Below, one piece after another: positions 33,144-43,900 of a stretch of 64,000 nt of DNA. Source of the DNA: Sanguinoderma infundibulare (Eukaryota; Basidiomycota; Agaricomycetes; Polyporales; Polyporaceae). The DNA lies in contig JAVLRN010000009.1 in NCBI GenBank assembly GCA_032821775.1, positions 2,480,001-2,544,000 of the forward strand. The letters run 5' to 3'. Within the stretch, counting starts at the first letter, position 1. Each line of letters starts with the position of its first letter. The notes beneath the pieces are model-generated. The model did not search any database. It was not told where the DNA came from and was given only the letters and a program-made list of their open reading frames with translations. The position numbers and the translations under genes are program-made.

Positions 33144-34633
33144 TGCGAATGGCTTCCAGGCCTTCGAGTATTCGAGCACCGTACGTCATGGTGTGGTCCT
33201 CGTGTTGTTTGACAATGTGCGGATCCGCAGTTCAGGCTAACATAGCCTTTCACTGTCTCATATCCGACGAGAGGCCGATGCGCCGGGTGTCGCAGGTATA
33301 AGCGGGAAACCGTTTTACGGTCTCTCTAGTGTTTAGCGTGAACCTATGCATCGAGTGTATCACAGAGTATATCCTTTGGACGTGAATTAGGGTCAGTAAT
33401 TAGCAGGTCAAATCTCGAACGAGACGCACCGATTTCGTGACCGGATGAGGGAGCGGTGGTGGAGTACTAGCTCGCCTCAGTAATTCGAGGCGCATTGTCC
33501 TCGCTAGCTGGCTTCCTACTACATAATATGGGTCCGAGCAGCGGGGAAGCATGTTGGTGAGGATCGCCACGCGATTCCTGCCCAAGCGGTCAGCAAACGC
33601 CGGCCGATGTCCGCAGCACGTGAATTTGAAGGCTCTGCGCTGACGAGCCGCAAACATGCATCGCATACGCATACGCCGTACAGCCATGCGCAGGAAGCAC
33701 CTGTGAATCGCTCCAGCTTCGCTGCGCAGCTCCGTGCGCCTCATCTCGAACAAAGAACTTTTATACACCCTGCAGTGTCATCTTTTGGTTCGCCACGGTC
33801 AGCGATGGAGACTTACTTAGCAGTAACGTTTGGCCTCTAGGTTCGGCGAAACCCCTCACCCGTGAACGCTACGCTTGGTCTGGGGTAGCTTGGCATCCGC
33901 GTATGTGCCCATTGATCGGTTTCTGGCGGTAAGTACGAAAGACGAAGCTATCACCCGAGCGAATGGAAGGAGTCGGACACGATCGTGCACCCGAAGCGCA
34001 CCATGCGCCAGAGTTGGTCATGGGAGTAAACAGAGCTGCATTGAGTACTATTGAGTATACATTCCTCAGTTAGCGAATGCCTGAGCATCCTCGTGCATAC
34101 TTCTCGCTGCGCTAATACCCGTGACAGTAAAAGTCCTTGAGGAAGCCAAGCGGCAACTGCCGCGTTGCACCGTTTAGCGACACTTAGCGGCCGGGAGAGC
34201 CGTAGCGCCCCAGTGTCTGGCAGGGCGGCAGAGTCCGGCGGTTGTTGAACGCGACTTCGTGCCCCTGGTTAGCGCCCTTGGGTGCGACACCGAATACTAC
34301 CTCCTTGTTTTTCTTCTACCTCAATCCCTCGTTCTGCCCTCCCTTTCTTCCTTCCTGAGTCAGACCAAAAGGTATCCGCTAAATTCTGCCGCGAGACCAT
34401 TAATCCATGAGTGTAGCCCAGATAACCGCATATACCCTTGGAGGGGTTGATTCAATTTTTGTAACTTCCGAGCGCACGGAATACGACCAACAAGAGACCA
34501 GTATTGTTTTGCCGCACAGTATTGTTCATCCTCACTCACGCTACATCCGCTGTTGCATATGTATTCTGTCTGTTCCCGTAGATGCCTCTGCCACTTCCCG
34601 AAGGACCAGGGAAAGAACTGACAGGTTCGTAAT
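33144..34633. other. Gene-free arm DNA
   Basis: Counterpart of 17158-18606. Short frames here (for example 33607-33840) mirror frames in the other arm but show no recognisable protein. Confidence 0.45.
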
Positions 34634-35080
34634 GTGACTACTCTTCATTTTACCCAAGTCAGCGATAGTAATTGCTTGCAGACACCTTTTACTCAGACCC
34701 CGTCCTCTAGTCTGGCGATCTCAACCGCGAGGCACGTCCAACTTCTCGACACAAGATCACTCCTGTCATCGCTACCCAAGGCTGAAGGAAGGCGGCGAGG
34801 GGCGAATATCCTCTTCGGCTTCGGCTTCAAACCAAGGGGCCGTGTTGATCGTCAGGGCGGCGAACGCTTCACATGTTCTGGGTCAGGAGATACACGACTT
34901 CCATCGCCTTGACTGATATATCGCGCAATGTAGACATATATGCACTCGCTGCGTGCGTAAACGCTGCCAATCAACTTGACCGGTTTGGTGAGCCTGAGGG
35001 GCTAATGCCAGAGCATCTACAGCTACCATGCTGCGAAGAAAACTGCCGGAGGGCTCCTCCAGAGGATCCACCGTCCGAGG
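34634..35080 (+). pseudogene. Unidentified relic exon conserved in both arms (right copy)
   Basis: Counterpart of 16700-17157: TQTPSSSLAISTARHVQLLD and GANILFGFG, then in another frame TSIALTDISRNVDIYALAAC with VNAANQLDRFGEPEG. Here the second frame is open from 34873. No start, splice sites or family recognised. Confidence 0.25.
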
Positions 35081-35656
35081 TGACGGCCTGTCTAATCTGT
35101 GGCAATGTTGCCGTGTCTTGCTTCGAGAACGCAATACGGCTTTCCGTTCTATGGTTCCATGGTGTGAGTGGCAAACGAATCATTCTGTAAAATGTTAGGG
35201 CTAACCACCGGCAGAAGTGTGAGGTTGTAAACCGTGCTCATCATACCGGTAAACCTAAACCCGCTGCCGTCCGATGCCGAATCCTTCGTCTATGATCGAC
35301 GTTTTTCATGGCAATTCACAACGCGTCTCAAGGCTATGTGCTGTAATTCAGGCTTGATGGGTACCCAAATCATGCCTGGGGGCCATCGAAGGGAAGCGAC
35401 CATTACGACGTAGGTTAATGTGTATGCTCATGGTATTTTGCCACTAGCTAACTGCCGTTCAGTTGTGTCTCGGAAAGGCCGACAGAGGCATGTATGTGCC
35501 ATTTTCCATGTCATCTTGCAAGGAATACCTGCGTGAATTGTAGATCAGTGCAGGCGGCCTGGACGACTTAAAAGTCACCTCTACTTTTTCGGCGGACCTC
35601 AGCCCCCCGTTTCTTTCCTCGGCTTGTGCAAGATCGACTTTGAGAGAGCTTTCGTC
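35081..35656. other. Gene-free arm DNA upstream of GH27
   Basis: No gene seen; diverged counterpart of 16148-16690. Contains the presumed GH27 promoter. Confidence 0.4.
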
Positions 35657-37647
35657 ATGTATATCTTTCAACAACCTCTTGGCGCCTCCGTCCTAGGAGG
35701 GCTTCTTGCGTCTGTAACCCCCCATTCCACGCTGCCGAGCATTGCGACTCCTACCATCGCCGCTTCAGCCCAGAGCCCTACCCTCACGGGAATTGAAGTT
35801 TCAGCTCCTACCATTGGTCCATCCCATAATGTGGGAAGGCTTCCTGCCCTCGGGTGAGACACTCCCTTCGTTTGACTTAGGAAACGCGGGAAGCTAGCTG
35901 ACGGCGGATTAGCTGGGACTCCTGGAGTGCGTATTACTCAAGTGCGTATGCTTCCCCACATCATCTCCATGTACCTTACCTAACGGTGATTTCTACGGTA
36001 GACAGCAACGAAGCCAACATCCTTGACGCCGCGAACCACACCATCTCTCTTGGGCTTGCCGATGCAGGCTACCAGTACATCATCATTAACGACGTATGCG
36101 CTCCCGCCCTCTAAGACCTTGTATATTAACGCTAAACCGCATCATACTTACAGGGAAGCTGGGCGCTCAAGGCTAGAAGCGCATTCACGGATCAGCTCGT
36201 GCCCAACCCGAGCAAGTTCCCGAACGGAATCGCCTGCATCGCTGACCAAGTGCACGGCGTCGGCCTCAAATTCGGAATACTCGCCGATGCCGGAACCAGT
36301 TGTGATGGCTGTGTCACCGGTTCTCTCGGAAAAGAAGAGCTGGACGCTGCCACGTTTGCCGAATGGGGCGTCGACTGTAAGCTTGTCCATTGCGCGCGAG
36401 AAATCCCACTTTGATTCTAATTCTGGCCGCACAGACCTCAGGTACAGTGCGTCAATTTGATGTCACCTACGGCGTGTAGGGACCACCGCGTTGACGTCCA
36501 GAACAGATCCTGCCTCTGCTCCCGCAAACTGGACCGACTCTCCAGTGCGCACATCGTTTCTAATCATGCTCAATCAATGCGGATCCTGACCTTTTCACAG
36601 AACCCACCCGGTGGAGACTGGTAGTACGTACCTCCCTTCGTATTCACGCACCGTCATTGCCTAGAGACTTGGGTTCTATAATAGCAACTCAAACACCGCC
36701 ATTCGCTACCGTCAAATGGCGTACGTCCCACCGGTTTGACTAGGTCGCATGCATGCTGACGGTGTGGATTTATGACAGCGCCGCGTTGAACGGAACTGGT
36801 CGACCGTTCCTCTTCAGTGTCAATACCGGTGGAACGGCAAACGTATGGGAATGGGGCGCTCGCGTCGTGCGTTCCTCCCACGTCTCTGCTAAGCTAATCT
36901 GCGGCTGAGATACCGATGGGGACATAGGCACACTCGTGGTTCCTATCCATCAACGGGGACACACCCTGGAGTGCTATCACAAGCACCATCGCCTCGAGCA
37001 TCCAGTACCTCGACTTGATCGACTTCTACTCCCATATTCTGATGTGAGAGCCTCAAGGTCTTGTCTACACAATGGGTTAACCTGCGCGCATAGGGTCATG
37101 TTACTGATCGACCACGAAGGCTTGACCATCCAAGAGGAGCGGACGCAGTTCGCTGCGTCGGCGTTTCTCAAGAGCGAGCTCCTTCTTAGCACCGACGTAA
37201 GCCCCGCTCCATCCATCGCATAACCACATCCCATTGTTCTGCCTGACACTCATGTCCATCCCGAAGCTCTCCAGATTGACCGCGGATCAGCTGGCTATCG
37301 TCAAGAACCCCGAACTGCTCGCGTTCAACCAGGACCCCATCGTCGGCACCCCGGCCAAGCCCTTTACTCCTTACAACGGGGTCCCGACCACCTCGCCACC
37401 CGAGTACTACACCGGGCAGTCGTCGAAGGGGACGCACGTCTTCATCATCAACACGGGCTCGGCGGCGACGACGAAGACCTTCGGTTTTGGGAAGGTTCGC
37501 GGCCTTGGGTCTGGTTCGAAGTTCGTGGTGCACGACATGTGGACGGGAAAGGATCTGGGGACGTTCGACACGAGCTACTCGACCATGGTCGATGCGCACG
37601 ACACCGTCGCGTTCCTCATCACTCCCGCCGGTTGCCACAACTGTTAG
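35657..37647 (+). pseudogene. GH27 alpha-galactosidase, unbroken but probably inactive copy
   Basis: ATG 35657 opens MYIFQQPLGASVLGGLLAS (secretion signal). Spliced exons give [154 protein letters not shown] and PAGCHNC. This is the whole GH27 layout, for release of terminal alpha-galactose from galactomannans and melibiose. But the nucleophile motif YLKYDN reads YLRYSA, and the acid/base segment NDM-DMMQIGNGG reads ILM-VMLLIDHEG. A stop also appears in the sensible frame near 36596. I therefore read it as decaying. Confidence 0.7.
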
Positions 37648-38147
37648 AGATTTCGGGGGCGCAAACGGGTTGGTTTCTTGTAGCAAAGGCGTGTAAGATC
37701 TTGTGCTTGGTCAGGAGGCTCGTTCTCCGAACCCTATAACCTAGTTGTCACGCCCGACGCAAACACAAACACGATAGCGTATACACCGTACGCCAACGTG
37801 TGTATCTGTGGATGCGCCTCTGACACTATGGATATAACAGAACACTTATAACGACACTCGTACAACAACTTGCAGACCGTCAACTCGAATGCCACGACAA
37901 CGGCCGCCCTGAATTCGTCCTCATCGTCAACTATGTGACCCTCACCCGCCTGTGGCAGGCATGCCGGCGAAGTACAACTTGCGCAGATAAAGCACGACTC
38001 GATGCATATCAGTTATTTAAAGCGTTCTACAGGCGTCATCTCAATGGCTAAGTGTCCATAATTTTCTCGAGTTAAGTTCGCGAATTCTTGAGTGGTTACA
38101 CCGAGTCTGACGTCAATTTACAGTACATAGGACCCCCCACCATGCCT

Positions 38148-38897
38148 TCAGTCCACAAGGAAGTCTCCCGCCGCGAACACGTACGAGAACGGGTCCCAGT
38201 TCGGGTCGTTCTTCCACTCGTACTCGATCACGTTCGCCGTCCACCGCGCCTTCTCCTCCCCGTACACCTCAGCGATCCAGCCCAGCGTCACGTCGATCCC
38301 CGCGCTCACCCCCGCAGACGTCCACACCTTCCCGTCCGCGACGTACCGCGCCCGATGGATCCAGTTCACCTTCGGGCCCGCCGCCGTCGCCTTCTGCCAC
38401 AGCGCTTTGTTCGTCGTCGCCCGCTTCCCGTCCAGCACCCCCGCCAGCGCCGCGATCGCCGCCCCGTTGCAGACCGTGATCAGGTACTTGAGCGTCGGGT
38501 ACGCCCGCTTGACGAAGTCGATCGTCGGCTGGATCTCGCGCTCGATGACGCCGAACCCGCCCGGGATGAGCAGCACGTCAAGGTCGGGCACGCTCTCGTA
38601 GGTGTGCGTCGGGACGAGGTGGACGCCGAAGTTGGAGCCCTTCTTGTTCCATGCCGGGTTGTTCGTCCCGGAGTAGACCGGGTCGATGGTGGTGGCGACG
38701 ACGTAGAGGTCGATCTTGTGGTCGGTGCAGAGGGCGAAGAGGGCCTCGAGGGGCCCGAAGGTGTCGAGGAGCTCGAAGCCGGGGAAGATTGCGACGCCGA
38801 TCTTCGAGATGGAGTTGGCTGTGATGGCATTGAGGTTAGTAGAATCGTCACGTATGTCGTTCGGATGATACGCACGGCCGGCTAGTTCGGAGGTCAT
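38148..38897 (-). CDS. DJ-1/PfpI-family protein (isonitrile hydratase-like), copy B
   Basis: An intronless frame; I choose ATG 38897 (MTSELAGRAYHPND) because it aligns with copy A's start, although an in-frame ATG exists at 38960. About 249 residues with the same landmarks as copy A: KIGVAIFPGFELLDTFGPLE, LIPGGFGVIE, VCNGAAIAALAGVLDGKRAT (Cys elbow), VWTSAGVSAGIDVTLG, NDPNWDPFSYVFAAG. It has a slightly longer tail (DFLVD). The two paralogues are clearly similar but well diverged, consistent with an old tandem duplication later separated by the right arm. Substrate unknown. Confidence 0.85.
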   Translation of the reverse strand: MTSELAGRAYHPNDIRDDSTNLNAITANSISKIGVAIFPGFELLDTFGPLEALFALCTDHKIDLYVVATTIDPVYSGTNNPAWNKKGSNFGVHLVPTHTYESVPDLDVLLIPGGFGVIEREIQPTIDFVKRAYPTLKYLITVCNGAAIAALAGVLDGKRATTNKALWQKATAAGPKVNWIHRARYVADGKVWTSAGVSAGIDVTLGWIAEVYGEEKARWTANVIEYEWKNDPNWDPFSYVFAAGDFLVD

Positions 38898-38960
38898 TGT
38901 CGATTTCGCAGGTGACTGTGTGGTACGTGGGGAGAAGAGTGCGCTGCTGCGTCTCTGCAT

Positions 38961-40907
38961 CTGAACCTCCTGGATATCGCCTCCTTATATCCCTGCTCCT
39001 TCTCCCCAGGAGTGAACAACGAACGACCTGGATCTCTGCAACCGAGCCTGTGGCATTCCGATTTCCGTGTCTGCGGTTGACGAATGACTAAGTGGCTACG
39101 CTATTCACACAACCAGACGTCGAATTCGGTGACAGCGGGGCACTAATTGACTACGGTTGTTGATCCCTGAGATCACGCTTTCCACATATGAGGGAGCGAA
39201 AATGTCTAAAACTCCGGTCCATACCCTGCAAGGTGATGTCTCTCGGGACACTGCGACTTGGTCTTATCTGAGGTTGGTCACGCGGGAGATCTCGCGATCC
39301 TTTGATGTTCACGTGCGAGGGGTTGCGACCAACCTAGCACTTAGTAGCCTATCGCTGGTACAGATATAGCATGGAAACATACCTGCGCCTTTGTAAGTGT
39401 TGCGACTAATCAATCTTCTACCCCGCCACTGGATGATAGGGTGCGAGATTAAAGCAGCGGGGTCGGAAACAAACGCATGGTAGTTGTGGAGGCTTACGAC
39501 TCGCTAATCCGCTCTGATTGTTGTGCGTCAACCTGCCATGGATTATACGAGTTTCAATCGGGTATGGCTTGCGGGCGGCGGTCCATGTACATAACCACCC
39601 TGATCGCTAGATCTCATTTTCTGCTTCGAGATCTTCGTCCAACTCTCCCTGACTGACAGACTGCCTTTACATGTTCAGACTGATCTAGCTTTGCGTCCGC
39701 GTGTGCATGTTGCTTGGGGTGAGACGATTTAGCGAGTCAGGTCTTGCGTCGGAGTGGAGGGCCGAATTGCATTGGGGCGAAAATTTCAAACGTACATCGC
39801 AATGTTTTGACCTCCCAGTGGAAACAAAGAGCCTGTCGCGGACCAATAAACGCGCGCCGGTTGAGGTTAGGGAATGCGATGTGGGCAGGCCATCGGGGCG
39901 GGTTCCGAGTCATTTCGTTGAGGAAAACAAGCTCGGTCCGGAAGCTCTCGGGCGTGCAGTACATCTTCCCATCCTCAGGCCTCAGACCCCAAGGCCTCAT
40001 AGCCTGTCAATCAGTAGAAGAGATGTGACGATCGTTCGGAGAGTGAATGTAGGACACAGACCGTGCAGCTGAACGACTCGGATTGGTAGGACGGGCCGGG
40101 GTCCCTGTGGAAACATACCGTCTGATGACTGCGCTATAAAAATACTTGGTACAGCAACGAGTAAACTTTTGAACAGCTGCTTCGCAGGTTCTGAAGCACT
40201 CACCGCAACGTTGTGGCCCTCGCGTTCGAGTTGTCCAGGAGGCCTCGTAGCAAGCTGGAACTGCTAGTATACCAACAGAAAATCAGTTGCGCCGTGCCTA
40301 TCATAGGCACGCCGTACAGAATGCACCATAATCAATCCGGAACACGGTACTGGATCAATACATTGACTGCATCGTAGACAACTGAACCATTTGGGGGTGA
40401 CAATGAGTCGGAGACGCTGGAATTCTGTATTCAGCTATAGATGCATGTGCGGATGATTCAGAGAATCGGGTGCCCCTCACTTTACTCCCCCATTTCAACC
40501 ACTAAAACATACACAACGTTTATACACACCTTTTACCCTGCAGTTCATGCCAGGAGTGCACCGTGCTGGAGCGACATGTGCAGCGGGCGGCAGTTGGGCG
40601 GCAGTTGGGCAGCAGGGACTCAATTGCCAATTGACTGTCAGATAAGATAAGATTACGACAACGGCAAAATTCCCCCTCCTCCTCCCGTCTCACTCGATGT
40701 CTGTCTCCACCACACCCCCGGTACGTTGGCATAGCGTAGCATGAATGCATTTATGTTTACAGACCTTCAGGATCTTCCCGGACGCCGTCCAGGCGTTGTT
40801 CGGACGATCCACCAGGTTAGTTGAGTCATTGGCCAAGGATTTAGGTGAGCACTTCACTGTTAACCATACCAGAGTGTGGGTTCTCTCTTATATCGCAATC
40901 AGGGACT
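38961..40907. other. Intergenic region upstream of PFAS
   Basis: About 1.9 kb without a gene I can support. A minus-strand frame at 39737-40000 (PEDGKMYCTPESFRTELVFL) looks somewhat protein-like but has no partner exons. A short frame from ATG 40697 (MSVSTTPP) ends at a GTACGT donor and might be a 5' untranslated or coding first exon of PFAS. Confidence 0.4.
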
Positions 40908-43900
40908 ATGCTTGTCCTTATAGGGAGCTCAGCGCTGTCCCAGTCCAAGCGGGATGTTGTCTTGAAGAACATCCAGAAGACATCCTCCCAGATCGCCTCT
41001 CTCGATGCCGTTTACGTCCATCTCGTCGCGTGCCGATCCACAGCCGCAGAGCATGAGCTATCGAACCCGGAATCTTCGCGCAGACACGTACTAGAGCGCC
41101 TTCTGGACTACGGAGACAACGTCCAACTTCCCACTACCGGACACGCACTGGAGACCCGCCAGCAGAATGTCGCGTACGTGATTCCTCGCCCCGGTTCCGT
41201 CTCTCCCTGGTCTAGCAAAGCGACCGACATCGCCCTAATCTGCAAGCTTGGTGACTACGTCGAACGTCTTGAGCGCGGCATTGCGTTCGTCTTCACGACC
41301 ACTGACGGATCCAGTATCACGCCCGAGGTGCTGCAGACCATCTCCCCCCTCATTCACGATCGCATGACACAAGTTGTACAACTGTCCCTCCCAGAACAAG
41401 ACGCTCTCTTCGTCCACAAGGCTGCCAGCCCTCTGCGTACCATAGACCTCGTCTCCGAGTTTGCTTCCGACGCCGCGCGCGAGAAGCTAGTCTCTGCCAA
41501 CAAGGAGCTCGGACTGGCTCTCTCGTCCGACGAGATCGACTACCTAGTCGATGCCTACGTCACCGGCGCGTCCCCAATCAACCGGAACCCCACCGACGCC
41601 GAGCTCTTCATGTTCGCCCAGGTGAACTCGGAGCACTGCCGGCACAAAATCTTCAACGCGTCCTGGACGATCGACGACCAACCCCAGGACATGTCCCTCT
41701 TCCAGATGATCCGCAACACCGAGAGGCTCAACGGCACCGGTACGATCTCTGCGTATTCCGACAATGCCGCCGTTTTCGAAGGTCACCGCGCACCTCGCTT
41801 CGCCGTATCGCCCACCGCGACTAGCAAAGCCAACCCGGACGTCAAGTCTCTCTACCACAGCGAGGAGGAAGACATGCCCATCCTAGTCAAGGTCGAGACC
41901 CACAATCACCCAACCGCGGTGTCGCCCTACTCCGGTGCGGCGACCGGCTCTGGTGGCGAGATCCGCGACGAAGGTGCCGTCGGACGAGGATCAAAACCCA
42001 AGGCGGGCCTCGCAGGCTTCACCGTCTCCAACCTGCTCATACCCGGGTACGAGCAGCCGTGGGAGACGGACTTTGGCCGCCCCGCACACATCGCGTCCGC
42101 GCTCGACATCATGATCGAGGGTCCGCTCGGTGCGAGCGCGTTCAACAACGAGTTCGGACGCCCGGCGCTCGCAGGCTACTTCCGCACGTTCTCGGAAACC
42201 GTGCCTCTGCCTCAAGGCGGCCAGGAAGTCAGAGGCTATCACAAGCCTATCATGATCGCCGGCGGGCTGGGGAACGTGCGGCCTGCGTTCGCGAGGAAGT
42301 CCAAGATCGCCCCCGGGGCGAAGATCGTCGTCCTCGGCGGCCCGGGTCTGCTCATCGGTCTCGGCGGAGGCGCGGCGAGCAGTCAAGTGTCGGGTGCTGG
42401 TTCTGCGGATCTCGACTTCGCAAGCGTGCAGCGCGACAACGCGGAGATGCAGCGCCGCTGCCAGCAGGTCATCGACGCGTGCGTGGCGCTCGGGGACTCG
42501 AACCCCATCCAGTCGATCCACGACGTCGGCGCTGGTGGACTGTCGAACGCGCTTCCCGAGCTGGTCCACGACTCGGATCTCGGTGCGGCGTTCGAGATCC
42601 GCGATGTGCTCGTCGCCGATTCGAGCATGTCGCCCATGGAGATCTGGTGCAACGAAAGCCAGGAACGGTATGTGCTCGCCATCTCGCCGGAGCAAGAGGC
42701 GCAATTCCGGGGCCTCGCGGAGCGCGAGCGGTGTCCGTTCTCGATCGTCGGCACCGCAAACGACTCGGACGAGCTGGTGGTCACGGACAGGCTACTCAAA
42801 CAAGACGTGATCCGCCTCAAGATGTCTACATTGTTTGGCAAGCCTCCTCGCATGCACCGGACAGACAAGCACGTCGCGCCTCCCGCCCTCCCCTTCAAGC
42901 CTGACCTCGCCGAGTACCTCCCCGGGCTCGAAGCTTCAGACAGGATCGCGCAGGCAGTGGACCGCGTGCTCCGCCTCCCGTCTGTCGGTTCCAAGTCCTT
43001 CCTGATAACCATCGGCGACCGCTCCATCACCGGCCTCGTCACGCGCGACCAAATGGTCGGGCCCTGGCAGGTCCCCGTCGCGGACGTCGCCGTCACGCGC
43101 TCCTCCTACGGCTTCGACGTGCGCACGGGCGAGGCGATGGCGATGGGCGAGCGCACGCCCGTCGCGATCCTCTCTGCGGCCGCCTCCGCACGCATGGCCG
43201 TCGCCGAGGCGCTCACGAACCTCGCCGCGGCGCACGTCGGTGCGCTTGGGCGTGTCAAGCTGAGCGCGAACTGGATGTGCGCCGCGTCCAAATCGGGCGA
43301 GGGCGCGGCGCTGTACGATGCCGTCAGAGCGGTGGGCCTCGAACTGTGCCCCGCGCTGGGCGTCGGGATCCCGGTCGGGAAGGACTCGATGTCGATGTCG
43401 ATGAAGTGGCGGGACGCGGAGAGCGGGGAGGCTCGCGAGGTTTCGGCGCCGCTCTCGCTCATCGTGACCGCGTTCGCGGCGGTGGAGGATGTCGGGAAGA
43501 CGTGGACGCCACAGCTCCGTACGGATGTGGGACCTACGGCGCTGCTATTCTTCGATCTCGCACGGGGCAGACAGCGCCTTGGCGGTTCGGCGATCGCGCA
43601 GGTGTTCAAGCAGGTTGGCTCGGAGGCGCCGGATGTGGTGGACCCGCAGGACGTGAAGGCGTTCTTCGTGGCATGCCAAGCCATACGCAGCGAGCATCCA
43701 GGGCTCGTCTTGGCGTACCACGACCGTTCGGATGGGGGTCTGTTTACCACCCTCGTCGAGATGGCGTTCGCGGGCAGGACCGGACTCCGAGTTAACTTGG
43801 ATACCATTTCTTCCCAGACCGACTACGTCTCTGCGTTATTCAACGAGGAACTCGGCGCGGTCCTCCAAGTGCGTGAGAGCGACATTGGCCGGGTCACCGA

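Larger units (their letters stand above)
31310..36930. repeat. Right arm of large inverted duplication
   Basis: Reverse-oriented homologue of 14958-20134. It begins with a copy of the last codons and stop region of AIM24 (CGCCGAGGAACAC), then the PPPKP-repeat gene on the minus strand, relic exon and GH27 on the plus strand. With the GH27 3' part and flank the homology reaches about 37812. It is longer than the left arm mainly because the PPPKP gene has five more repeats. Confidence 0.88.

Noticed and set aside
39737..40000. 87-residue minus-strand frame (PEDGKMYCTPESF) as a gene
   Set aside because: No supporting exons or recognisable domain; kept only as a note in the intergenic entry.
40697..40845. 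Upstream ATG (MSVSTTPP) as PFAS start
   Set aside because: The following frames do not resemble the family's N-terminus, whereas ATG 40908 matches it directly.
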